Under the pieces are notes generated by a model, which saw only the letters and a list, made by a program, of their open reading frames with translations, did no database searches and was not told the origin of the DNA. From Persicitalea sp964500445 (GTDB lineage Bacteria > Bacteroidota > Bacteroidia > Cytophagales > Spirosomataceae), in assembly GCA_964500445.1 (NCBI GenBank), contig CAZCOG010000027.1:16843-80842 (forward strand): a DNA stretch of 64,000 nucleotides, written 5' to 3'. This document shows positions 44,152 to 53,179 of this stretch, piece after piece (positions within the stretch are counted from its first letter, which is position 1; each line of letters begins with the position of its first letter). Position numbers and translations under genes: made by a program.

Positions 44152-45138
44152 CTATTTCAACATTCTGTCTATCAACCTTATAATATCACTCAATTTTCTT
44201 TGGACTACAATTAGGGCGTCCTTATCAACTTTTGGACTACTGAGTTTTTGACGAGTGTTTTCGGAGCCATACCCTGTCAATACTTGGAACGCCTTAGCAA
44301 TTTGTGTATTACTCTGAAATGCTTTGTCTCTAAGTATGATTCCAGAGTCCTTGATGATTTGAATAAATGCTACTGTTTGTGATTGTGAGAGGGTAGTCAG
44401 GCCGTCATTTGCAATCCGCTGCTTTACTCTTGGCAACTTGATTCTCAAATAATCTTTTGTTTCAAATTCTTCTTCTTCAGGGTCAAATGAATTTTTATAG
44501 TCTATAAGTTTTTTAAAATATTCTTTTTGGTAGAAATACCTAATTCCATCAATTGAATATTTTTGAAGTTCACCCACCGGATTATCATCAATTCCCATCA
44601 ACTTAGCTTGGATTTGGATTTGAGTTAATAAAGGCAAAGCTGCAAATTCACTATCGCTAATTGTACGATATTTTACATCAATCCTACTAACATCAATTGC
44701 CATACCTTGCTTTTTTTGGAATTCATTTGCAAACCTTAGTAGTTTTTCAAAAAAAACATTTGCAAATGAATTTTCTGAGTAAGCGATTGTTACCAAATTC
44801 ATTGTCTCCTCATTGAAGCGAACAGTGGACAAAAACTCTTCAAGTGTTTTATTCCAAACATTCGTATGTAGTCTAACAATTTCTTCGTCAGAAATTATTT
44901 CATACCATTCTTCAATTTCTTTTTTCAATACATCTTTTTTACTCCTACCTATATCCTGAGCTAAATCTAGATTCGTCAAGAAAGAATCAAATGCAGAATC
45001 AAATACTCCTTTGATATACAAATCGGTATCCGGAAAACTTTCTCTTGCTAATTCTAGTAATGTTTTTTTGGCTTTATTACCCATACGCCGAACAGCAACT
45101 CTAATGAGTGCAGGAAGCCTTTCCGTATTAAACTCCAT
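44152..45138 (-). CDS. Hypothetical island protein of 328 residues
   Basis: It is a soluble, mostly helical protein with charged segments and no signal peptide or known catalytic motif. The C-terminal part (about 255-328) has QVLTGYGSENTRQKLSS, a pattern I associate loosely with regulators of Bacteroidota mobile elements, without firm family. A perfect 7+7 palindrome lies 14 bases before its start codon. It is AT-rich relative to the chromosome. Confidence 0.6.
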   Translation of the reverse strand: MEFNTERLPALIRVAVRRMGNKAKKTLLELARESFPDTDLYIKGVFDSAFDSFLTNLDLAQDIGRSKKDVLKKEIEEWYEIISDEEIVRLHTNVWNKTLEEFLSTVRFNEETMNLVTIAYSENSFANVFFEKLLRFANEFQKKQGMAIDVSRIDVKYRTISDSEFAALPLLTQIQIQAKLMGIDDNPVGELQKYSIDGIRYFYQKEYFKKLIDYKNSFDPEEEEFETKDYLRIKLPRVKQRIANDGLTTLSQSQTVAFIQIIKDSGIILRDKAFQSNTQIAKAFQVLTGYGSENTRQKLSSPKVDKDALIVVQRKLSDIIRLIDRMLK

Positions 45139-45152
45139 AGTACAATATGTAT

Positions 45153-45169
45153 GCTATATGATATATAGC
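45153..45169. promoter_or_regulatory. Palindromic operator candidate
   Basis: GCTATAT-GAT-ATATAGC is a perfect 7-bp inverted repeat just upstream of the start of the 328-residue gene (45138). Position fits an operator for self-repression. Confidence 0.4.
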
Positions 45170-45409
45170 GAACCACCATTAAGACGGGCATATTATTTAC
45201 CTATAGCATAAATTTGCTACCCATCATCAACCGAGTTCGCGTTATTGACCGACCTAGCCTCAAATATCCGCAAAATCCATCTGCCGTTATATATAAGCCC
45301 TATATTTGTGGGTTTTCTATGCCCTGCGGACTACTAATACATTGAGTTAAACCTCAATCTGAATAAACCCCTCATTAATCAAGCTTTACACTTCCTTTTC
45401 TGTCCAGGG

Positions 45410-45859
45410 ACTGGACGGTCAGTTGTGCATCGAGCTGGAGATAGTTCTTCGCGAGAAAAATGGCATCTGCACCATCCCTAGTACCACGGCACCAAGTCAG
45501 TGCCGTTGCCAGTGGGCTCGAATTCGAGCATGGAGCTAATCGCCTGTGCGGCCATGGCGCTGAAGCTGATTTACCGGGAAAAGTACGCTAACAAAAAGGC
45601 GGGTATCCTGGTCAGCGCCATCGTGCATCGGGATTATATCCAAACGGATTTGTTCGCCATGAACGAGCGCTAGCGGAAAGCCGACCGTAAGGCCATGGCG
45701 GCACTCGACCGGCTTAACCAGCGCATGGGGCGGGATACGGTGAAGGTGGCGGCCATGAGATTCGACCGCTCCTGGCTCATGCGGCAGGAACGGAGATCGA
45801 AGTGCTACATCACGCGCTGGGTGGATTTGCTGGAAGTTAGGTGGGATGCTATAATTTAG
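45410..45859 (+). pseudogene. umuC: Remnant of umuC (DNA polymerase V subunit), C-terminal third
   Basis: Two frames show UmuC-like sequence. At about 45415-45475 the reading GQLCIELEIVLREKNGIC resembles the region before the little-finger domain. In the frame of 45500-45859 the reading is VPLPVGSNSSMELI, ALKLIYREKYANKKAGILVS, then an in-frame stop (TAG) at about 45671, then AALDRLNQRMGRDTVKVAA and CYITRWVDLLEVR to the TAG at 45857. The N-terminal polymerase part is missing. So it is a frameshifted, stop-broken and truncated leftover. Its higher GC differs from the neighbours. Confidence 0.75.
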
Positions 45860-45943
45860 TGTTTTACACAATGACAGTTGCAACGAATAACTGGGGGTGC
45901 ATTTGCTCAGCTATTTATATTCGTGCATTAAGATAGATCAAAC

Positions 45944-48900
45944 TTATCCAAGTACTTTTTCCATTGTTTCTTGCCAATGTCCCATGTCCATATCATTAAA
46001 AAGAACTCCATGCCGACGGAGTATTTTTTTTGTTTCATTCGAAAAAGTAGACTGGTGATGCAGATTCAAAAATGTGCATCCAGACAAAAATATTCCTAAT
46101 TGATTAAAAATGGTTATTTGGCACTTGCCAAAAGCTAGGTCCCACACTTTGATGGTGCGCCCCCCAGACGCGGAGATGAAAGTACGGCCGTCGGGATGGA
46201 AGGCCACACTGGTAACAGCACTGGAATGCTCGTGGAAGGTAGCCAGACACTCGCCAGTGTCCATGTCCCATAGTTTGATGGTCTCGTCCCCAGACCCAGA
46301 GATGAAGGATTTGCCGTCGGGATTGAAGGCCACACTGTATACAACACTGGAATGGCCGCGGAAGGTAGACAGACACTCGCCAGTGTCCATGTCCCATAAT
46401 TTAATGGTATTATCCCGAGACCCAGAGATGAAGGATTTGCCTTGGGGATGGAAGGACAAACAATATACATCACTGGAATGGCCGTAACGAGTAGTTAGGT
46501 ATTCGCCAGTAGCTAGGTTCCACACCTTGACAGTCCCGTCGTTGTACCCGGAGATGAGAGTTTGGCCGTCGAGGTGGAAGGCAATACTGGTAACAGCACT
46601 ATTACTCCCGCGGAAAGAATTCATGCACTCGCCGGTGACCGTATTCCATATCTTGATGATCCCGTTCTTATATCCGGAAATAAAAGTAAGGCCATCGGGG
46701 TGAAAGGCCACACTTGTAAAATAGCTGGAATGGCCGCGAAAGGTAGACAGACACTCGCCGGTGGCCATATCCCATATCTTGATGGTATTGTCCCAAGATG
46801 CGGTGATTAAAGCATGGCCGTCTTTGTGAAAGGCCACACTGGCAATATAGCTGGAATGGTCGCGGAAGGTGGTCAAGCACATGCCAGCATCCATATCCCA
46901 TACCTTGATTGTATTGTCCCCAGACACGGAGATAAACGATCGGGTCTTAGGATGGAAGGCCAGGCTTGTAATCCCACTCGCATTTCCACGGAAGGTGGTT
47001 AGGGATTCGCCACTGGCTAGGTTCCACACCTTGACAGTCCCGTCGTCAAACCCGGAGATGAAAGTATGGCCGTGGGGATGGAAAGCAACACTGTTGACAA
47101 CACCAGGATTCCCGCGGAAGATGGCCAGGCATATACTTTTGTCTAGGTTCCATACCTTGACAGTCCCGTTGTCATACCCGGAGATGAGATTTTGGCCGTC
47201 GCGGTGGAAAGCAACACTGGTGACAGCACTGGAGCGCTCGTGGAAGGTGGTCAGGCACTTGCCAGTGGTCAGGTCCCATACCTTGATGGTATTGTCCCAA
47301 GACCCAGTGACGAAAGTATGGCCGTCTTTGTGAAAAGCCACACTGGCAATACCTCTAGAATGTCTGCGGAAGGTGGTCAGGCACTCGCCAGTGGCCGTTC
47401 TCCATACCTTGACAGTCCCGTCCTCATATCCGGAAATGAAAACATGGCCGTGGGGATGGATGGCCAAACAGTATACAGCATTGGAATGGCTGCGGCAAGT
47501 AGTTAGACATTCGCCAGTAGCCATGTCCCATATCTTAACGGTATTGTCCCCAGATCCGGAGACGAAAGTACGGCCGTCGGGATGGAAGGCCACACTGGTA
47601 ACAGCACTGGAATGCTCGTGGAAGGTAGCCAGACACTCGCCAGTGTCCATGTCCCATAGTTTGATGGTCTCGTCCCCAGACCCAGAGATGAAGGATTTGC
47701 CGTCGGGATTGAAGGCCACACTGTATACAACACTGGAATGGCCGCGGAAGGTAGACAGACACTCGCCAGTGTCCATGTCCCATAATTTAATGGTATTATC
47801 CCGAGACCCAGAGATGAAGGATTTGCCTTGGGGATGGAAGGACAAACAATATACATCACTGGAATGGCCTTGGGCCAAAAAATCTTTTTCGCTCACTAGG
47901 GAAAAATTAAAGCTGGCACTTTGATATTTGCTACCATTCCTTTTAAAGCAACTTACGTCATGTAAGCCAGTTTTTAGTAGGTTTAAATAGGAAAAGTCGG
48001 CTCCACCCAGATGCTGTCGAGCCACCTTCCAAACATTGACTATGTTCCATACTGAGTAACCTATGACATCCGTTTCAAATAAATTCCTAAATGCATCTAA
48101 GGCCTGCATCAGGACAGTTGCCGACGGGATGTCGTCTTCACATTGGTAGGCTTCCCCTTCAATTTCTCCCATAAAACGCCGGATAGTGAGGGAAAAAGTG
48201 CGGTATTTTAAAATCTGCGGCAAAGATTCGTTATTTATATCTCGGTGCAGTTCGTTAAGAATATGCACCGCGGCAAAGTAGTCCCGGAAGTTCTGGTGAA
48301 TGAATTCGTAAGATTTTTGCTTTTGCTTCATCATGTTCAGCTTGCGGCAAATGAGTTCACTGATCCGCTCAAAGCGTTTCCCTTTCTCAGGAAAATCAAG
48401 TCTTTCAAGGTTAAATCCATCCAGATAGGATTCGTATTCTGGATAGGCATCAGTAAACTCTTCTTTGTAGAAGTACTCGCATGCTTCGATAACCAGCTCT
48501 TTTAATACATTTTTATCTACTTCAAACTTCCCCGCCTTCTCCATCTCATAACCAATATAGGGCAGAAAATGCTGGATGATGAATTTGTGAAAGTGAAAGT
48601 CCGGCGACTCAACTCCCAGCAAGTCGGACAGTTTCACAATCTGCACTTCCAAATAGTTCCAGAGCAGTTCCCCCTGGGTCGTGGTACGCGGCTTGAAGTC
48701 AAACTGGGGATTAACTTTATGTTGTTTGACAATTTCACTAGAATTAGCATAGAGCGTGAGCATCATCGGGTTCTGCAAAACTTGCTGTAACTGGATATCG
48801 TGGGGAACCGACACTCCATATTGTCGAAGGTACCTTTCCACCCTGCTGGAATCCAATGGCTGCAAAGCCATGGTTTGGAAACCAGTAGCCCAATTAAAGT

Positions 48901-50440
48901 TCATCTCATGCCGGGAACTAAGAACCATCTGGACCCCATTGGCTTTCTGGCTGATTTCCTGCAATTCCAAAAGGAGCGGGCTTCTAAGCGAAGCATCTAG
49001 GGTAATCTCATTGAATCCATCCAGCAGTAAAACCAGACGGGTTATGTCCAGTTCTGGTTTTTCCATTATGAAGTCCCAGAAAGCATTGGTAGTCTCCCCC
49101 GAGTTTTTCCTTTCGCGCAAATAGTGCCAGGCTATACGGCTGCTGATGAAGTTATGGCGCTCGATCTCGGGTACGGTATTGTACTCTTTCAGGGAAACAA
49201 ACAATGGAATAGGCTGCCGGGTATCCTGCTGATTTTTTTCTAGCAGCGCCTTCCATAAGTGAATCAGGGAAACGGTCTTGCCCATCCCACCATCTCCCAA
49301 CAGCAGGATATGCGGTTTTTCTTGACCCCACCGGGCCGCCAGGCTGGCTCCCAAAGTATACCCCTGTCCTTTGTTGTCCTTCACCGTGGCTGAAAGCGAA
49401 GGATTGGATGACTTCGATGCCGGATCGGCTGGGGTCATGCCCGCTAGAATGGCCTCCGAAATATCAAGGTGGTGATAAGGGCCGTTTGGTCCCGTAAGGA
49501 GCTGGTAGTACCGTTCTGAACCATCAGACAGTTGCACAGGTAGATTGTACTTCGGCTTGGTGTGGTACTCCTTGATTTCCTTTATGTCATTTTTGATTTC
49601 CTTATTGTCACCTTTAATTTCTTCGGTATCGGTTTTGATATCCCTTATTTGCTCAGATATTCCGCTGACTACAGCTAGTATTTTCTCAGAAAGGGGCATT
49701 AGTTCGTCCAGACGCTCCAGGTTTTCCTTCGTCAGCAGACTCAGGTCGGCCAGTTGCTTTTGGGTCAATATTCGGCGGGCGTTTTGGCAAAAGACCGGTA
49801 CGTTCTTTTTGAGGTTAGCGTGAAAAGCCTGGATGTAGTAGATAAACCAATGAGTTTTTATGTCATCGGGCAGCCCCTCGGAAAGCCACCGGGATAATGG
49901 TTCGTAAAGAACATTCTGTGGTGGATAGGTATACTCTTCGAGAGCCAGTTTTGTAAACTCATTTTTCAGTCCCTCAATCCGTTCCTGCTGGCCGCTCGCC
50001 AGTATTCGGGTTATCAGGTCACCATTGATCAATGACTTATTGGCCAGTTTGGGATCATCGGCAGGTAGGTCAGCCAGCGCTTTGAGCTGCGTGTCAAAAT
50101 GCTTCTGGGCCTTCTCCAAAAAATGGAGGCAATCTTTTTTTCTGTCCGGAGATAACCCAGTTGAATCCACGTGTTTTTTGGCGGCTTCGCTAAATGCGAT
50201 TAAGGCATTAAGCAGCGCGTTGCGGCTGCAACGCTCAATGTCCTCGTTCTTGTCCAAGAGCTTAGGACCACCCAACACCTCCTTTATACGGTCAAAACCT
50301 TCCTGACCGAGATTGCCCAAAGGGCCGCTGAATAGACCGTCCAGCGTCATGAACGCGGCTTTACTGAGGGTGTCTTCGGTAAGGCACTTGATACCACCTG
50401 ATAACAAGGCTATACCCAGGGAGGAGAGAATGGAAACCAT
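45944..50440 (-). CDS. STAND ATPase: NACHT domain with 14 WD40 repeats
   Basis: This 1498-residue protein has a helical N-terminal region (1-260) of unknown effector type and a short coiled coil (about 262-292, rich in EIK/DIK). The NACHT-type NTPase follows, with Walker A LGDGGMGKT (381-389) and Walker B LVLLLDGFNEI (about 469-479); a helical arm runs to about 855. The C-terminus holds 14 WD40 repeats of exactly 42 residues (858-1445), enough for two seven-blade propellers. Such proteins act as sensors that oligomerise on binding a trigger; several bacterial STANDs are antiphage. The trigger is unknown. It follows the resolvase by 49 bases on the same strand. Confidence 0.85.
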   Translation of the reverse strand: MVSILSSLGIALLSGGIKCLTEDTLSKAAFMTLDGLFSGPLGNLGQEGFDRIKEVLGGPKLLDKNEDIERCSRNALLNALIAFSEAAKKHVDSTGLSPDRKKDCLHFLEKAQKHFDTQLKALADLPADDPKLANKSLINGDLITRILASGQQERIEGLKNEFTKLALEEYTYPPQNVLYEPLSRWLSEGLPDDIKTHWFIYYIQAFHANLKKNVPVFCQNARRILTQKQLADLSLLTKENLERLDELMPLSEKILAVVSGISEQIRDIKTDTEEIKGDNKEIKNDIKEIKEYHTKPKYNLPVQLSDGSERYYQLLTGPNGPYHHLDISEAILAGMTPADPASKSSNPSLSATVKDNKGQGYTLGASLAARWGQEKPHILLLGDGGMGKTVSLIHLWKALLEKNQQDTRQPIPLFVSLKEYNTVPEIERHNFISSRIAWHYLRERKNSGETTNAFWDFIMEKPELDITRLVLLLDGFNEITLDASLRSPLLLELQEISQKANGVQMVLSSRHEMNFNWATGFQTMALQPLDSSRVERYLRQYGVSVPHDIQLQQVLQNPMMLTLYANSSEIVKQHKVNPQFDFKPRTTTQGELLWNYLEVQIVKLSDLLGVESPDFHFHKFIIQHFLPYIGYEMEKAGKFEVDKNVLKELVIEACEYFYKEEFTDAYPEYESYLDGFNLERLDFPEKGKRFERISELICRKLNMMKQKQKSYEFIHQNFRDYFAAVHILNELHRDINNESLPQILKYRTFSLTIRRFMGEIEGEAYQCEDDIPSATVLMQALDAFRNLFETDVIGYSVWNIVNVWKVARQHLGGADFSYLNLLKTGLHDVSCFKRNGSKYQSASFNFSLVSEKDFLAQGHSSDVYCLSFHPQGKSFISGSRDNTIKLWDMDTGECLSTFRGHSSVVYSVAFNPDGKSFISGSGDETIKLWDMDTGECLATFHEHSSAVTSVAFHPDGRTFVSGSGDNTVKIWDMATGECLTTCRSHSNAVYCLAIHPHGHVFISGYEDGTVKVWRTATGECLTTFRRHSRGIASVAFHKDGHTFVTGSWDNTIKVWDLTTGKCLTTFHERSSAVTSVAFHRDGQNLISGYDNGTVKVWNLDKSICLAIFRGNPGVVNSVAFHPHGHTFISGFDDGTVKVWNLASGESLTTFRGNASGITSLAFHPKTRSFISVSGDNTIKVWDMDAGMCLTTFRDHSSYIASVAFHKDGHALITASWDNTIKIWDMATGECLSTFRGHSSYFTSVAFHPDGLTFISGYKNGIIKIWNTVTGECMNSFRGSNSAVTSIAFHLDGQTLISGYNDGTVKVWNLATGEYLTTRYGHSSDVYCLSFHPQGKSFISGSRDNTIKLWDMDTGECLSTFRGHSSVVYSVAFNPDGKSFISGSGDETIKLWDMDTGECLATFHEHSSAVTSVAFHPDGRTFISASGGRTIKVWDLAFGKCQITIFNQLGIFLSGCTFLNLHHQSTFSNETKKILRRHGVLFNDMDMGHWQETMEKVLG
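46178..46483. repeat. 306-bp internal repeat of the WD40 region, copy A
   Basis: Identical base for base to 47564-47869, offset 1386 bases, which is exactly 11 WD40 units. Because synonymous sites are also identical, the copy is recent. Confidence 0.9.
47564..47869. repeat. 306-bp internal repeat of the WD40 region, copy B
   Basis: Partner of 46178-46483. It encodes most of WD40 repeats 1-3, as copy A encodes most of 12-14. Confidence 0.9.
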
Positions 50441-50489
50441 AGGGAAAGAATTAAACCTATCGTTTAGTCATGAATTGAGTTTAAACTGA

Positions 50490-51059
50490 TCATTTACTAC
50501 TGGCACTTATCGCATTTCGGTAACGCTTCACGCTGGCCAGGCTCACACCAGTGAGCTGCACTATCTCGGAATTGCCAAAACCTTTTTCAAGGAGCTTTTT
50601 CACCTTGCCATACTTCTCGGGGTCCAGGCCAGCGGGCCGACCGACGTGCTTGCCCCTGGATTTGGCCAGGAGCTGACCGGCGCGCGTTTTTTCCAGGATC
50701 ATTTCGCGGTCGTACTCGGCCAGGGAGGAAAAAATACCGATGACCAGCTTGCCGTTGGGCGTGGAAGTATCGATACCCAGATCCAGGGCTTTGAAGTTGA
50801 TGCCCTTTTTGACGAGATCGTCCACCAGGTCGATCAGGTGGGCGCGGCTCCGCCCCAGGCGGTTGAAGCGGGAGACGACGACTGTATCACCTTCCCGCAC
50901 ATAGGACAGTAATTCGTCGAGTGCCGGACGACTGTGGGCGGTGCCGCTGATCTTATCCTGAAAGATGCGGTCACATCCGTGCTTTTGCAGGGCTTCCAGC
51001 TGGGTGTCGAGATTCTGGTCGCCCGTGGAGACGCGAGCGTAGCCGAAGGTTTGGTTCAT
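50490..51059 (-). CDS. Serine recombinase (resolvase/invertase, Hin/Tn3 type)
   Basis: This 189-residue protein has the catalytic serine S11 in YARVSTGDQNLDTQ. VVVSRFNRLGRSRAHLIDLV carries the active-site arginines, and a long E helix and a C-terminal HTH follow (KVKKLLEKGFGNSEIVQL, VSLASVKRYRNA). It cuts and rejoins DNA at short inverted core sites. It lies directly upstream of the STAND gene; a 12-bp inverted repeat (51079-51138) lies just before its start and may be its recombination site. Confidence 0.93.
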   Translation of the reverse strand: MNQTFGYARVSTGDQNLDTQLEALQKHGCDRIFQDKISGTAHSRPALDELLSYVREGDTVVVSRFNRLGRSRAHLIDLVDDLVKKGINFKALDLGIDTSTPNGKLVIGIFSSLAEYDREMILEKTRAGQLLAKSRGKHVGRPAGLDPEKYGKVKKLLEKGFGNSEIVQLTGVSLASVKRYRNAISASSK

Positions 51060-51078
51060 GGGTGATGGGGGTGAAACA

Positions 51079-51138
51079 GCTCAAAAAGTATCGGTTAGAA
51101 AGATAGCGCTAAAAAATATCTGAGCCTACTTTTTGAGC
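51079..51138. repeat. 12-bp inverted repeat before the resolvase gene
   Basis: gctcaaaaagta (51079-51090) and tactttttgagc (51127-51138) are perfect complements with a 36-base centre. They start 20 bases upstream of the resolvase start. A res-like crossover site or a terminal repeat is possible. Confidence 0.5.
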
Positions 51139-51435
51139 CGCCTTTTTGGTACCCTCCCAAAAGAAAACCCCGCTTGGGGGCGGGGCTCAGAAAGGTATAG
51201 CTTGTTGAACCATAGGAAAAGGACTGATAATGTAGGCCGGGGAATACCGCTAACGGAGAAGCATTGGCGATGTGGCGGTATTTTTATTTGTCTGCCCACA
51301 ACCGATGCTGATTAAAGAACTAAATGTAAAAATTTTATTCAAATGTTCATTAGAATTTGGCCTGACCGGACAGGTGATGATAAGCGATTTATTGCTGATG
51401 AGTTTTTCGTCGCACCGCCATATAGCCAATGCAAT

Positions 51436-51446
51436 GTTAGCTATAG
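51436..51446. repeat. Cassette-boundary motif GTTAGCTATAG, left
   Basis: It is the exact inverse of CTATAGCTAAC at 53006-53016. The two flank the CBASS gene pair. It lies 4 bases beyond the stop of the Cap15-like gene. Confidence 0.5.
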
Positions 51447-51449
51447 GCG

Positions 51450-52094
51450 TTATACATTTAGTCGTCCCAACATTTTTGTTTGAATAAATGAAACTCTAAT
51501 AGTCCCTTTCAATCCACGCTGATTATAGTATTCTCCTTCTAATCTCTTTGTGTCTGGAAAATACTTTAGGGAACAAGTGCCAATGTGATTGTTAAGTTGT
51601 GTCTCTAATGCACTTGCGGAATTAGCGAATATGTAAAATACTTCGAAAATTCCGTTGCTCTGTTCAATGATTTCTTCGGAAACGCTTTCCGCTTGAGATG
51701 TTTGCTGAATGGTATTCAAGTCCCCATAGTAAGAATGGAGCTTAATTTTTGATGCGTTCTGTTTTATCTCAATTACACAGCGTTTTCTTGTTTGCTGATT
51801 GGTTGTCGTGTCTATAAACGTCGAAACTAATTCCCCTTCATACCTTCCGTTTAAATTTGTGATGTTAACTAACCATTTGAAAGCCTTAAACTTCCACAAA
51901 TAATTATTTATCAGAAGAAGTACCAATGTTAGAATTGAAATTGTCGAAAATATGCCTACATAACCGTAAAAAACGTTTATCGCTTTGTTTGCTGCAATCT
52001 TCTCCTCAATGAAGTTTGAAAGTGGGGTTATTGCCAAAGTCAAACTTAGAATGAGGATGATTAGTCTTTCTGTATGGTAGTACTTGAAATTCAT
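51450..52094 (-). CDS. cap15: CBASS effector: Cap15-like, two-helix plus beta-barrel (S-2TM-beta) protein
   Basis: The ATG at 52094 (MNFKYYHTERLI) overlaps the stop of the CD-NTase gene as TGATG, a coupled start, giving 214 residues. Two transmembrane helices (about 9-29 and 40-66) are followed by a beta-rich domain (NLNGRYEGELVS, CVIEIKQNASKIKLHSYYGD, LKYFPDTKRLEGEYYN). This is the SMODS-associated 2TM-beta family, shown for Cap15 to bind a cyclic nucleotide and damage the inner membrane. The family call is from this layout and the partner gene. Ligand not predictable. Confidence 0.82.
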   Translation of the reverse strand: MNFKYYHTERLIILILSLTLAITPLSNFIEEKIAANKAINVFYGYVGIFSTISILTLVLLLINNYLWKFKAFKWLVNITNLNGRYEGELVSTFIDTTTNQQTRKRCVIEIKQNASKIKLHSYYGDLNTIQQTSQAESVSEEIIEQSNGIFEVFYIFANSASALETQLNNHIGTCSLKYFPDTKRLEGEYYNQRGLKGTIRVSFIQTKMLGRLNV

Positions 52095-52984
52095 CAGCCA
52101 AATTGCAAATATTGCCACATTTGAACTAAGTAATCATTAACATCTTTCACCGACCATTTTCTATTTCCTCTAAAAAGGTATAACAGCTCAGAAACCTCGC
52201 CCCAATCTTTACATTTCTCTTCAGTCTCTGTATTGTTGTACAAATAAATTATCGATTGCTTTAATCGCTCTGTCCAGGTTAAATAATCATTGAAAATTCT
52301 GTCGGGAACATTCCAAACCAAACATTCTAAGAGGTATGAAGTTATATTCTCGCTGACCGAATTCGTATCTTCTATCATTTTATACCTAGTACGGCGATAT
52401 ATTCTTGTAAGCCTTTTAAATCGCTTCTGTGTTTTCGCATTTTTATCTTTTCCATTTTGGATATGCTGTAAAGGAAAGTTTACTATCGGATTATGGCTTT
52501 TATCAAAGAACTTAATTCCTTCAATCTTTGAATTTTCATAGTCATATCTAATGTATTTACAAGTCGGTATTACGTCTATTTCAACTCTATAATAATTTGG
52601 CAAGACTGTTATGCACTTATTGTTATCGTGAACATAGTTACTTCCAAAATAAGCAATTAATGCATTTAATACATCACTTCTGAAATTCGAATAATGATAA
52701 GTCGTGTCACTGTATCCTAAATCGTCGTAAGATTTGTTTGGTGGTAAATCAACAAAAACACTATCGTCTAAGCGTACGTTAATATCAACATCGCTATTAT
52801 TCCTGACGTTTGTGTCATTGGCATAAGAACCTTGCCCAAAAATCTTATAATTCTTAGACTGTAAACTCGTAGAATTGCTTAGCGCATCTCGTATCTGACT
52901 TTCTGCATTGGCAAGCTTTTGTTCCTCAGTGTCACTTGGCGGCAGTCTAAATGAGTTTAACTGGTCTTCAGAAAATTTTGGCAT
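52094..52984 (-). CDS. CBASS cyclic oligonucleotide synthase (CD-NTase, SMODS family)
   Basis: This 296-residue protein has the nucleotidyltransferase signature FGQGSYANDTNV with GS at 52-53 and metal-binding D65 and D67 in NSDVDINV. The third acid is D137 in VEIDVIP. A helical C-terminal lobe carries KTQKRFKRLTRIYRR. These features define the DNA polymerase beta-type CD-NTases that make cyclic di- or trinucleotides on phage infection. The product cannot be read from sequence. It is coupled to the Cap15-like effector gene, so a two-gene type I CBASS without ancillary genes. Confidence 0.9.
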   Translation of the reverse strand: MPKFSEDQLNSFRLPPSDTEEQKLANAESQIRDALSNSTSLQSKNYKIFGQGSYANDTNVRNNSDVDINVRLDDSVFVDLPPNKSYDDLGYSDTTYHYSNFRSDVLNALIAYFGSNYVHDNNKCITVLPNYYRVEIDVIPTCKYIRYDYENSKIEGIKFFDKSHNPIVNFPLQHIQNGKDKNAKTQKRFKRLTRIYRRTRYKMIEDTNSVSENITSYLLECLVWNVPDRIFNDYLTWTERLKQSIIYLYNNTETEEKCKDWGEVSELLYLFRGNRKWSVKDVNDYLVQMWQYLQFG

Positions 52985-53005
52985 AAAAAGAATAGTTTGA
53001 TATGG

Positions 53006-53016
53006 CTATAGCTAAC
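53006..53016. repeat. Cassette-boundary motif CTATAGCTAAC, right
   Basis: Exact inverse of the motif at 51436-51446, located 22 bases upstream of the CD-NTase start. A close variant (tacagctaac) precedes the GGDEF gene near 53967. Confidence 0.5.
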
Positions 53017-53179
53017 GTTCATCGACTTTCTGTTGTGATGGTATTCTGTGGTTCTACAGCCTAAAACAGAAGTCAATTGGAAAAGCAATGTACAAGTTTA
53101 TTAATTAGTTTATCTGCGTTCCGCATCCTGAATATGTAACTGGTAAGCCCCATCAGCCACTAATGTTATGCGTGGGGCA

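Larger units (their letters stand above)
51060..51449. other. 390-bp intergenic region between the resolvase and the Cap15-like gene
   Basis: It holds a 12-bp perfect inverted repeat (gctcaaaaagta at 51079-51090 with its complement at 51127-51138), a GC-rich hairpin (about 51168-51185), an inverted repeat ataccgc/gcggtat (about 51244-51281) followed by a T-run, and GTTAGCTATAG at 51436-51446. No convincing gene is seen. Confidence 0.5.

Noticed and set aside
45536..45883. Minus-strand open frame of 115 codons
   Set aside because: It is the antisense of the umuC remnant, rich in Arg/His/Pro as expected for a shadow frame.
46100..47870. Tandem repeat array that might be non-coding or CRISPR-like
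   Set aside because: The period of about 126 bases is the 42-residue WD40 unit of one long open reading frame on the minus strand.
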